From an uncultured Agitococcus sp. (GTDB lineage: Bacteria > Pseudomonadota > Gammaproteobacteria > Pseudomonadales > Moraxellaceae), in NCBI RefSeq assembly GCF_937920075.1, contig NZ_CALETI010000338.1, positions 1 to 6,918 on the forward strand: DNA of 6,918 nt, in the 5' to 3' direction. Each line of letters opens with the position of its first letter. The first letter of the stretch is position 1. Positions 1 to 6,403 of the stretch are shown piece after piece. The notes beneath the pieces are model-generated. The model was not told the origin of the DNA and ran no database searches. It saw only the letters and a list, made by a program, of their open reading frames with translations. The position numbers and the translations under genes are program-made.

Positions 1-342
1 ATCAGAATGACTATTAACTTAGCTCTTGCGCAGCCGAGTTCGAAGTGACATGCTTCACACGACAGCCAGACGTGTGCGATCGGGGAAACAGCACGATGAC
101 CTACGAGCTACCCGCTCCCAGGGGGCCGATACGCGACCTGATGATGCAGGCCGGCTACATCGTCGGATTCTCGGTGCAGGCGTTGGTGCAACACGCGCGG
201 TTGTCGATGCAGGCTGGTGCGACCACACCCTGCAGATCGGCCAGACAGGTCTGTATCGCTTGCTGCCTTCCCTTGCGCGCATCGTCGAGTTTGCGCAGGC
301 TTTGCGTCATGCCCAGCAGTGCCAGCGCCGACAGGCGCGTGA
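1..342. other. GC-rich segment of different origin, no recognised gene
   Basis: Bases 61-340 are about 63-65% G+C by hand count, against roughly 40-45% in the genes that follow; the first 40 bases are again near 40%. Several frames stay open, as expected for GC-rich DNA, but none gives a protein I can name. The best candidates are a plus-strand frame from an ATG at 96, preceded by GGGGAA at 82-87, and a minus-strand frame ending at a TAG at 155-157. They overlap on opposite strands and share the same third-codon positions, so third-position G+C cannot choose between them. The segment ends where thiolase codons begin at 343, and the in-frame triplet just before is TGA (340-342). I infer either an assembly chimera or an inserted foreign fragment. 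No terminal inverted repeat or transposase signature was seen. Confidence 0.6.
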
Positions 343-654
343 ACAGGCCCAGCACCAGCAGCGTATAAAGCTTTAGAAAAAGCTGGTTTAACGGTTGCTG
401 ATATTGATTTGTGGGAAATTAACGAAGCTTTTGCGGCAGTAGCCTTACGCTTTATGAAAGATATGGGCATTAAAGATGACATCGTTAATGTCAACGGTGG
501 TGCGATTGCCATGGGACATCCGCTCGGTGCAACAGGTTGTATGATTTTAAGCACTTTATTGGATGAGTTAGAGCGTCGTAACTTAAAACGTGGTCTTGCT
601 ACCTTATGTGTGGGTGGCGGTATGGGCATTGCAACCATCATTGAGCGTGTGTAA
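343..654 (+). pseudogene. fadA: Acetyl-CoA acyltransferase (thiolase), C-terminal part only
   Basis: This is the last 103 codons of a thiolase, which cleaves 3-ketoacyl-CoA with CoA to acetyl-CoA and a shortened acyl-CoA, the last step of beta-oxidation in the cytoplasm. Visible landmarks, counted from base 343, are TGPAPA at 1-6, EINEAF at 25-30, the GGAIAMGHPLGATG block with active-site His59, and the CVGGG loop with Cys89, which acts as the acid/base. The N-terminal nucleophilic Cys and about 290-300 residues are absent, given a usual length near 400. Reading upstream in frame meets TGA at 340-342, where relatives as I remember them have Leu, so the break lies at or just before 343. The gene ends 14 bases before fadB and would be its co-transcribed partner. 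Whether it is truly broken in the cell or only in this sequence depends on whether the GC-rich start is genuine. Confidence 0.85.
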
Positions 655-660
655 GGGGAG
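655..660 (+). promoter_or_regulatory. Ribosome binding site of fadB
   Basis: GGGGAG lies directly after the thiolase stop codon (652-654) and 8 bases before the ATG at 669. It is a strong Shine-Dalgarno match inside a 14-base intergenic gap, which supports the start chosen for fadB and co-transcription with fadA. Confidence 0.8.
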
Positions 661-668
661 TATAGTAA

Positions 669-2843
669 ATGACTGATATTATTGGTATGCACTGGGCTGA
701 AGACGCTGATGGCATCGTAACCTTAACGATGGATGACCCAACTAGCGAAGCAAATATTATGAATGAGGTGTTTGAAAAATCACTCACCGAAACTGTTGCA
801 AAACTACAAGCCGAAAAAGCCCGCATCAAAGGGATTATTGTTACCTCTGCGAAAAAGACTTTCTTCGCTGGTGGTGATTTAACCGCCTTAATTCAAGCTA
901 AACCCGAACATGCACCGATTTTTGAACAAAAAGTCACAGAATTAAAGGCGTTGTTACGCGCTTTAGAAACTTTAGGCAAGCCTGTTGTTGCCGCAATGAA
1001 TGGCACAGCCTTGGGTGGTGGTTTAGAGATTGCATTAAGCTGTCATCACCGTATTGCCTTAAACAATCCAAAAGCTGAATTTGGTTTACCCGAAGTGTCT
1101 TTGGGCTTATTACCAGGGGCAGGCGGTGTGATTCGTACTGTGCGTATGTTAGGTATTCAAAATGCCTTAATGAACGTCTTATTAAAAGGCGACCGCATGA
1201 AAGTGGCTAAAGCCAAAAGCGTTGGTTTAATTGACGATATTGCTGAAAGCTCTGAAGAAATGTTTGCTAAAGCCAAAGCATGGATTTTAGCTAATCCGAG
1301 CGCACAGCAACCTTGGGACAAACAAGGCTACAAAATTCCTGGTGGCTCACCCAGCACACCCAGCTTTGCTATGAATTTGCCAGCTTTCCCAGCGAACTTA
1401 AAAAAGCAAATTAAAGGTGCAAATTATCCTGCTCCTAAAGCGATTTTGTGTACCGCTATTGAAGGCGCACAAGTTGACTTTGATAATGCTTTAAAAATTG
1501 AAGGCCGCTATTTTACTAGCTTAGCCTGTGGCAAAGAGTCGAAAAACTTTATTAAAGCGTTCTTCTTTGATTTACAAAAAATCAATAAAGGGGCTAGCCG
1601 TCCTTCTAAAGAAACGTATCCTGTGTGGAAAAGCAAAAAGGTTGGCGTATTAGGCGCAGGCATGATGGGTCAGGGCATTGCTTATGTCTCTGCTATGTCT
1701 GGCATTGAAGTCGTTTTATTAGATATGTCTTTAGAAGCGGCTGAACGTGGTAAGGGTTACACCCAAAAATTACTCGATAAGCGTGTCTCTAAAGGTCGTA
1801 TGACCAAAGAAGCAGCTGCCGAAAAATTAGCCTTAATTAAAGCAACCAATGACTTTGCCGATTTAGCGGGTTGTGACTTGGTCATTGAAGCGGTATTTGA
1901 AAGCCGTGAAATTAAAGCCGATGTCACTAAGAAAGTTGAAGCGGTGTGTGATGCCGAATTAGTCTTTGCTTCTAACACCTCAACATTGCCAATTACAGGT
2001 TTAGCAACTGCTTCTGTGCGTCCACAAAACTTTATTGGTTTACATTTCTTCTCGCCAGTAGACAAAATGCCATTAGTTGAAATCATCTGTGGTGAAAAAA
2101 CCAATGATGAAACTTTAGCTAAAGCGTTTGACTATGTGTTGCAAATCAAGAAAACGCCCATTGTGGTGAATGACAGTCGTGGCTTCTTCACTTCTCGCGT
2201 GTTTGGTACGTTCTGTATGGAAGGTGTCAATATGTTGGCCGAAGGTTTTAATCCTTTGTCAATCGAACAAGCGGCTGCTCAAGCAGGTATGCCTGTTGGC
2301 CCATTAGCGATTCTTGACGAAGTTAATATGGAATTAACCCGTAAAATTCGCAAACAAACACAAGTGGATTTAGCGGCTGAAGGCAAAGAAATTCCAATGG
2401 AACCTGCGTTTGGCTTAATTGACAAAATGTGTGATGACTTTAAGCGTCCTGGTAAAAAAGACGGTGCAGGCTTCTATGAATATCCTGCTGATGGCAAAAA
2501 GCGCATCTGGTCTGGTTTATCTGCCTTTGTTACTGATGATAAAAAACAACCTTCAGTTGCTCAGTTTACTGAGTTAAAAGAGCGTTTGTTATATCGTCAA
2601 TCCATTGAAGCAGCACGTTGTTATCAAGAAGGTGTGTTACGCTCAGTGGCTGATGCCAATATCGGTTCGATTTTTGGTATTGGTATGGCACCGTGGACAG
2701 GCGGCCAATTGCAATATATTAATTATATTGGCGTGGCTGAGTTTGTTAAACGTGCCGATGAGTTAGCCGCAAAATTTGGTGAGCGTTTTGCGCCACCGCA
2801 ATTATTGCGTGATATGGCTGCAAAAGGTGAGACTTTTCAATAA
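669..2843 (+). CDS. fadB: Enoyl-CoA hydratase/3-hydroxyacyl-CoA dehydrogenase, beta-oxidation alpha subunit
   Basis: A 724-residue bifunctional enzyme that hydrates 2-enoyl-CoA and then oxidises L-3-hydroxyacyl-CoA with NAD+, passing the product to the thiolase. Residues about 1-200 are a crotonase domain: FFAGGD at 65-70 and GGGLE at 117-121 shape the oxyanion pocket, and Glu120 and Glu142 are the expected catalytic pair. Residues about 322-500 form the Rossmann domain, with GAGMMG at 329-334 and Asp352 ending strand 2, favouring NAD+. The dehydrogenase dyad is His459 (GLHFF) with Glu471 (LVEII). Residues about 500-724 are two C-terminal helical dehydrogenase domains. The 22-residue Glu spacing matches FadJ rather than E. 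coli FadB (20). The overall wording, including RGFFTSRV at 505-512 where E. coli enzymes have a VNR motif, recalls mycobacterial FadB (Rv0860). Length is normal and the frame is intact. It sits 14 bases behind fadA with a strong ribosome site. Confidence 0.95.
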   Translation: MTDIIGMHWAEDADGIVTLTMDDPTSEANIMNEVFEKSLTETVAKLQAEKARIKGIIVTSAKKTFFAGGDLTALIQAKPEHAPIFEQKVTELKALLRALETLGKPVVAAMNGTALGGGLEIALSCHHRIALNNPKAEFGLPEVSLGLLPGAGGVIRTVRMLGIQNALMNVLLKGDRMKVAKAKSVGLIDDIAESSEEMFAKAKAWILANPSAQQPWDKQGYKIPGGSPSTPSFAMNLPAFPANLKKQIKGANYPAPKAILCTAIEGAQVDFDNALKIEGRYFTSLACGKESKNFIKAFFFDLQKINKGASRPSKETYPVWKSKKVGVLGAGMMGQGIAYVSAMSGIEVVLLDMSLEAAERGKGYTQKLLDKRVSKGRMTKEAAAEKLALIKATNDFADLAGCDLVIEAVFESREIKADVTKKVEAVCDAELVFASNTSTLPITGLATASVRPQNFIGLHFFSPVDKMPLVEIICGEKTNDETLAKAFDYVLQIKKTPIVVNDSRGFFTSRVFGTFCMEGVNMLAEGFNPLSIEQAAAQAGMPVGPLAILDEVNMELTRKIRKQTQVDLAAEGKEIPMEPAFGLIDKMCDDFKRPGKKDGAGFYEYPADGKKRIWSGLSAFVTDDKKQPSVAQFTELKERLLYRQSIEAARCYQEGVLRSVADANIGSIFGIGMAPWTGGQLQYINYIGVAEFVKRADELAAKFGERFAPPQLLRDMAAKGETFQ

Positions 2844-2850
2844 AGTCGAT

Positions 2851-2917
2851 CCCTCACTCTAGCTCTCTCCCTTGGGAGAGAGAACTCCCTCTCCTACAGG
2901 AGAGGGTTGGGGTGAGG
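2851..2917. repeat. Double-hairpin palindromic intergenic element, likely terminator
   Basis: Starting 7 bases after the fadB stop, CTCTCTCCC (2863-2871) pairs perfectly with GGGAGAGAG (2874-2882), and CCCTCTCCT (2887-2895) pairs with AGGAGAGGG (2898-2906). An outer stem, CCTCAC (2852-2857) with GTGAGG (2912-2917), can enclose both, giving a three-way or cruciform fold. Similar CCCTCTCCC/GGGAGAGGG elements, as I recall, occur dispersed between genes in many proteobacterial genomes, so this may be one copy of a family. A run of six T follows at 2921-2926, so transcripts leaving fadB could also terminate here. The end of the converging Uma2 gene overlaps that T run. Confidence 0.75.
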
Positions 2918-2924
2918 ATATTTT

Positions 2925-3521
2925 TTATGTATCAAGATTTTGCTGTTGGCTTTCTAACCATTCTTTTACATCGTTATTTTGTACCCGTTCATAAATATCT
3001 TCAACAGTCAACGTTAGCCCAATAGATGAAAGAGTCAGTTCATCACCTAAAAAATAATGTTCTGATAACCAACCTGTTTCGCGTCTAATAATTTCTACAT
3101 CGACAAAATCTTGTTCAATTAATATGTATTCTTGCAAACTCGGAATTTGCATATAAGTCATACGTTTAGTGGTTTCATCCATACGTCGTGTCGATTTGGA
3201 TAATACTTCAACTAAAATAATCGGTTGTTCAGTATAGTAACTGTCACCTGTTAAGTTGGAGCAATCAACCAATACATCAGGATAAAAATATCTACTGCCA
3301 ATTTTGACTTTCATATCAGAGATATAAGGGCGACAGGGTTTCTTTTTTAAATGATTGGCCAATGTAGAAAAAACATTACCTGCAATAAGATTATGATTAT
3401 TACTTGCCCCAGACATGGCATACACATAACCATCTATATATTCATATTTGATCTCAGAAATTTGTTCGCCTGCCAAGTATTCTTGTTCGCTAATAAAATC
3501 AAGTTGTGCTGCTGTGGACAT
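2925..3521 (-). CDS. Uma2-family (DUF820) PD-(D/E)XK nuclease-like protein
   Basis: A 198-residue protein of the Uma2 family, named for its restriction-endonuclease-like fold; the cellular role of the family is not established. N-terminal landmarks are EYLAGE at 14-19, KYEYIDGYVYAMSG at 25-38 and His43. The putative active site is Asp82 in YPDVLVD, followed by Glu105 and Lys109 in VEVLSK, the PD...ExK arrangement, so the core residues are all present. Length is normal for the family. The ATG at 3519-3521 is preceded on its strand by GCGGAG with 7 bases between GGAG and the ATG, which supports this start. It stands alone: fadB converges on it and the dehydrogenase gene diverges from it. Uma2 genes often occur in many scattered copies in cyanobacteria and some filamentous gammaproteobacteria (from memory). 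No methylase or other restriction partner is next to it. Confidence 0.9.
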   Translation of the reverse strand: MSTAAQLDFISEQEYLAGEQISEIKYEYIDGYVYAMSGASNNHNLIAGNVFSTLANHLKKKPCRPYISDMKVKIGSRYFYPDVLVDCSNLTGDSYYTEQPIILVEVLSKSTRRMDETTKRMTYMQIPSLQEYILIEQDFVDVEIIRRETGWLSEHYFLGDELTLSSIGLTLTVEDIYERVQNNDVKEWLESQQQNLDT

Positions 3522-3528
3522 GGTTAAA

Positions 3529-3532
3529 CTCC
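3529..3532 (-). promoter_or_regulatory. Ribosome binding site of the Uma2 gene
   Basis: Read on the minus strand this is GGAG within GCGGAG, 7 bases before the ATG at 3519-3521. It fixes the start of the Uma2 gene. Confidence 0.65.
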
Positions 3533-3642
3533 GCTTGGCTAATCACCATTGGCTGATTTTAGCAAAAATAAGCTGTCTAGATGGTGAAGAACGGCAAAAA
3601 TAAAATAATGCCAAATATTTCTCAGTTTGATGTTTTTATAAT

Positions 3643-3671
3643 TTGATAATTATCGAAATATAGAATAATAT
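3643..3671 (+). promoter_or_regulatory. Candidate promoter and palindrome ahead of the short-chain dehydrogenase
   Basis: TTGATA (3643-3648) and TAATAT (3666-3671) are 17 bases apart and could serve as -35 and -10 elements about 36 bases before the start codon. The perfect 10-base palindrome GATAATTATC (3645-3654) overlaps the -35 element and could be an operator. A consensus TATAAT also occurs at 3637-3642 but has no good -35 at the usual distance. The region is AT-rich, so chance matches are easy and the assignment is weak. Confidence 0.35.
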
Positions 3672-3692
3672 AGCCACATCAAATCAAAACCT

Positions 3693-3697
3693 GAGAG
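3693..3697 (+). promoter_or_regulatory. Ribosome binding site that decides the dehydrogenase start
   Basis: GAGAG lies only 3 bases before the first ATG (3701) but 9 bases before the second (3707). The normal 5-10 base spacing favours the second ATG, giving a protein that begins MSNLATVITG. Confidence 0.5.
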
Positions 3698-3706
3698 AAA
3701 ATGATT

Positions 3707-4483
3707 ATGTCAAATTTAGCTACCGTAATTACTGGCGCATCGAGTGGTATTGGTGAACAGTTAGCCAAACAATTAGCCGCTCAAGAACAACAAACCTTAG
3801 TGTTAGTTGCACGTAGTGCCGATAAGTTACACGCTTTAGCAGAGCAGTTAAAACTAGCTCATCCGATTCGTGTGGAGGTGATTAGTTTGGATTTAGAGCA
3901 AGTAGGAGCTGCTCAACAATTAGTAAAGTCAGTACAAGATTTAGGTTTAGAAATTGATACTTTAATTAATAATGCAGGTTTTGGCTTAAATGACCTGTTT
4001 GCTGATATGCCTTTAGAGCGTATTCAAGGCATGATGCAATTAAATATGGTGGCCTTAACCGAGCTATGCCACGCTGTATTGCCAGCCATGCGTCAGCGTA
4101 AACAAGGTCGTATTATGAATATTGCCTCAGTAGCCGCTTTTCAAAGCTGTCCACGTTTTGCCGCGTATGCCGCCACTAAAGCCTATGTTTTATCGTTAAG
4201 TGAGGCATTAGCCGCCGAAGAAAAAGCCAATGGCATTAAAATTACCGCGGTTTGCCCCGGTGCAACGGCTACCGCTTTCCATGATGTTGCAGGGAATAAT
4301 GGCACATTCTTAACAAAAATGATGGATTCTGCCGAGGATGTTGCAGCGAGTGCTATCAAATCGTTAAATGCGGGTAAACCTGTGATTGTGACAGGTGCAA
4401 TGAATAAACCTTTACCATTTTTTAATCGTTTATTACCCCGTCAATGTGTGGTGTGGATGGCAGGAAAATTGGCAGCGACTTAA
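3707..4483 (+). CDS. Short-chain dehydrogenase/reductase, classical type
   Basis: A 258-residue cytoplasmic oxidoreductase of the classical SDR family (COG0300-like). Counted from the ATG at 3707, the dinucleotide-binding motif TGASSGIG is at 9-16, NNAG at 88-91, and the catalytic tetrad is Asn113, Ser141, Tyr154 and Lys158 (YAATK). The CPGATAT turn is near 183-189. Arg36 after strand 2 (VARSADK) suggests NADP(H) rather than NAD(H). The substrate cannot be read from the sequence; aldehydes, ketones or fatty-acyl derivatives are all possible. An in-frame ATG six bases upstream (3701) would add two residues, but its ribosome-site spacing is poor. The gene diverges from Uma2 with 185 bases between them and is followed by a strong stem-loop, so it is probably monocistronic. 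Nothing ties it to the beta-oxidation genes except proximity. Confidence 0.9.
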   Translation: MSNLATVITGASSGIGEQLAKQLAAQEQQTLVLVARSADKLHALAEQLKLAHPIRVEVISLDLEQVGAAQQLVKSVQDLGLEIDTLINNAGFGLNDLFADMPLERIQGMMQLNMVALTELCHAVLPAMRQRKQGRIMNIASVAAFQSCPRFAAYAATKAYVLSLSEALAAEEKANGIKITAVCPGATATAFHDVAGNNGTFLTKMMDSAEDVAASAIKSLNAGKPVIVTGAMNKPLPFFNRLLPRQCVVWMAGKLAAT

Positions 4484-4501
4484 GCCTTTATAGCTTTCTA
4501 A

Positions 4502-4526
4502 CCCTCCTTTAATTAATAAAGGAGGG
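4502..4526. terminator. Stem-loop terminator between convergent genes
   Basis: CCCTCCTTTA (4502-4511) pairs perfectly with TAAAGGAGGG (4517-4526) around a 5-base loop. It lies 18 bases after the dehydrogenase stop and 12 bases from the aidB stop, in the gap where the two genes converge. On the plus strand a run of six T (4535-4540) follows after 8 bases. On the minus strand no T run directly follows, so termination of aidB is less certain. Confidence 0.7.
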
Positions 4527-4538
4527 AATTATCATTTT

Positions 4539-6215
4539 TTACACCATTTGCGGCCATGCTCTGTTAATAATCGCCTCTAAATCACAATCACGCGGCAAAC
4601 AACCATAATTATGTTGGCCTTGTTGGCCTAAACGTGAGGCACAAAACGCATGGCTGACATAATCAGGCGCATGGCGTAAGAGTAATGCAGCTTGAAACGC
4701 TAAGGCCAAACGGTCAACCAAACCACGCGCCCGATATTCAAAATCGGCTAATTGTTGTAAATCTTGTTGCAGTTGGCTGACAAAAGAATCTAACAGTGAG
4801 TTTTTACCTTGCGCTTTGCCAATTTCAGCAAAAAAGGCGTGTACCACCGCAGGTGTTTTGTACATGGCGCGCAAAACATCTAAACATTGGACATTGCCAC
4901 TGCCTTCCCAAATCGCATTAATCGGAGCTTCACGGTATAAACGGGGGAAAATACTGTCTTCCATTACACCACTACCACCAATACATTCCATCGCTTCATA
5001 AGCGTGATTAGGTGTACGTTTACAGATCCAATATTTACCCACGGCTGTGCCTAAACGCACCAATAAATCTTCATGCGTATCATCACGATGATCTAGGGCA
5101 TAAGCCATGCGCATACTAAAGGCTAATGAGCCTTCATATTCCAAAATTAAATCGGCAAGCACATTTTGCATTAACGGTTGTTCAATTAAGCGTTTACCAA
5201 ATGCAGCACGAATAGAGCAGTGGTGTAAGGCTTGGGAAACCGCCATACGCTGTCCAGCACTTGAACCTACCATACAATCAAAACGGGTCATGCTAACCAT
5301 TTCAATAATGGTACGCACACCACGACCTTCTTCGCCAACCATCCAGCCCTCAGCACCCCGAAATTCAACTTCGCTCGACGCATTAGAGACATTACCCATT
5401 TTGCGTTTTAGTCTGAGCACTTGCAGTGGATTTTTTTGGCCATTGCTTTGCCAGCGTGGTACTAAAAAGCATGACAAACCACGTTGAGTTTGTGCTAACA
5501 CCAAAAAGGCATCACACATGGGGGCAGACAAAAAGAATTTATGACCAACAATTTTATACAGTTGGCCACCACCTTCCGCCCCAACAGCATAGGCTTTGGT
5601 GGTATTGGCTCGCACATCAGAACCGCCTTGTTTTTCAGTCATGCCCATACCAATGGTCACACCTTGTTTTTGGTCAATGGGTACGTTGCGCGGGTCATAA
5701 ATACGCGAGGTGATTAATGGCAGCCACGTTTTGGCTAAGTCTGGTTGCAAACGAATGGAAGGTACAGCAGCAAAGGTCATGGTAATCGGACAGCCATGAC
5801 CCGCTTCCACTTGGCCTTGTAAGATGTTTTTTGCGGCACGAATGACGTGTGCGCCTGCACGATTATCCGTCCACGGTGAGGCATGTAAACCCTGTTCAAT
5901 CGCTGTTTTCATCAATTGATGATAAGCAGGATGAAATTTGGCTAAATCAACACGATGACCAAAGCGATCATGGGTATCAAATTCGGGTGGATATTTATTG
6001 GCTAAGTGGCCAAGTTCTAAATAATCGGCAGAACCTGTTAATGAACCAAACTCAATCAATTCTTGCTCAGCCAATGTACCGCCTTCACGATGCAGGGCTT
6101 CTTGTAGCGCAACATCTTGTAAATACATGTTGTAATTAACTAATTCACGGCTGACGTTATTGACTTCGTGAGTGTCAGCAAGATAATCAGGGCTTGGGGA
6201 GTAAGGGGCATTCAT
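4539..6215 (-). CDS. aidB: AidB-type acyl-CoA dehydrogenase, DNA alkylation response
   Basis: A 558-residue FAD flavoprotein of the AidB branch of the acyl-CoA dehydrogenase superfamily. E. coli AidB (541 residues) is induced by alkylating agents through Ada, binds DNA and has weak isovaleryl-CoA dehydrogenase activity. The N-terminal AidB domain includes NYNMYLQDVALQEA (27-40) and LELGHLANKYPPE (66-78). CPITMTFAA is at 142-150. The flavin-binding stretch GMGMTEKQGGSD (189-200) is nearly word-for-word the AidB signature as I remember it. LPRLYRE-type and IWEGSGN sequences (423-429, 435-441) carry Glu437, at the position of the usual catalytic base. The C-terminal helical tail (about 455-558) is diverged but keeps an Arg near the end (552). 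The N-terminus is about 15 residues longer than in E. coli, yet the ATG is supported by GGAG 6 bases upstream. It converges on the dehydrogenase gene, so it is a separate unit from fadAB. Confidence 0.92.
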   Translation of the reverse strand: MNAPYSPSPDYLADTHEVNNVSRELVNYNMYLQDVALQEALHREGGTLAEQELIEFGSLTGSADYLELGHLANKYPPEFDTHDRFGHRVDLAKFHPAYHQLMKTAIEQGLHASPWTDNRAGAHVIRAAKNILQGQVEAGHGCPITMTFAAVPSIRLQPDLAKTWLPLITSRIYDPRNVPIDQKQGVTIGMGMTEKQGGSDVRANTTKAYAVGAEGGGQLYKIVGHKFFLSAPMCDAFLVLAQTQRGLSCFLVPRWQSNGQKNPLQVLRLKRKMGNVSNASSEVEFRGAEGWMVGEEGRGVRTIIEMVSMTRFDCMVGSSAGQRMAVSQALHHCSIRAAFGKRLIEQPLMQNVLADLILEYEGSLAFSMRMAYALDHRDDTHEDLLVRLGTAVGKYWICKRTPNHAYEAMECIGGSGVMEDSIFPRLYREAPINAIWEGSGNVQCLDVLRAMYKTPAVVHAFFAEIGKAQGKNSLLDSFVSQLQQDLQQLADFEYRARGLVDRLALAFQAALLLRHAPDYVSHAFCASRLGQQGQHNYGCLPRDCDLEAIINRAWPQMV

Positions 6216-6221
6216 GGCGGA

Positions 6222-6225
6222 CTCC
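6222..6225 (-). promoter_or_regulatory. Ribosome binding site of aidB
   Basis: GGAG on the minus strand, 6 bases before the ATG at 6213-6215. It supports the slightly extended N-terminus of this AidB. Confidence 0.65.
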
Positions 6226-6297
6226 AGTAGTTTTGCTATTTTAGTCGGTTGGTATGTCGTATGCCATTTGAATTACAATGGGTATTTCAGGGATGGC

Positions 6298-6391
6298 GTG
6301 GCGCAGCATGTTCGAGGCATGGATGCCGAGTTCTGCGCCACAAATGGTTTTGCTTACTTTTGCCAAAACAAAAGTAAGGCCTGCCGCAGGC
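6298..6391. repeat. Structured intergenic element with three inverted repeats
   Basis: Three foldable units lie in line in the 188-base gap between aidB and the dehydrogenase gene at the right edge. GTGGCGCAG (6298-6306) pairs perfectly with CTGCGCCAC (6333-6341) and encloses an inner stem, GGCAT (6316-6320) with ATGCC (6323-6327). CTTACTTTTG (6353-6362) pairs with CAAAAGTAAG (6369-6378) around a 6-base loop. GCCTGC (6379-6384) pairs with GCAGGC (6386-6391). The TTACTTTTG...CAAAAGTAA hairpin next to a GGCATGGATGCC-like palindrome resembles, from memory, dispersed repeats of other gammaproteobacterial genomes. It may stop transcription from the gene to its right on the minus strand, although no T run follows. 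Confidence 0.65.
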
Positions 6392-6403
6392 AATAACCTG
6401 ATA

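Noticed and set aside
155..364. Minus-strand frame with a DoxX-like hydrophobic stretch (LLVLGLFTRLSALALLGM)
   Set aside because: Its start overlaps the codons 343-366 that belong to the thiolase, and what follows the stretch does not resemble DoxX in any frame. Too weak to name.
368..373. AAGCTT (HindIII site) near the composition change, suggesting a cloning junction
   Set aside because: Thiolase similarity (TGPAPAAYKAL) extends upstream of the site to 343, so the break is earlier and the site lies inside the gene.
26..376. Plus-strand open frame of 116 codons across the junction
   Set aside because: Its first half is arginine-rich shadow-like sequence and it runs through the break into the thiolase in the wrong frame.
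1757..2104. Minus-strand open frame inside fadB
   Set aside because: It lies wholly within a well-supported gene and has no ribosome site or recognisable motif.
3535..3560. Imperfect direct repeat TTGGCTAAT / TTGGCTGAT upstream of the Uma2 gene
   Set aside because: Two short copies 14 bases apart in AT-rich DNA; could be chance and matches no known operator.
3544..3586. CACCAT...ATGGTG inverted repeat in the Uma2-dehydrogenase gap
   Set aside because: Six-base arms separated by 31 bases are expected by chance and give no stable fold.
5426..6139. Plus-strand open frames opposite aidB
   Set aside because: They are antisense shadows of a confidently identified gene, with compositions rich in His, Gln and Trp typical of non-coding frames.
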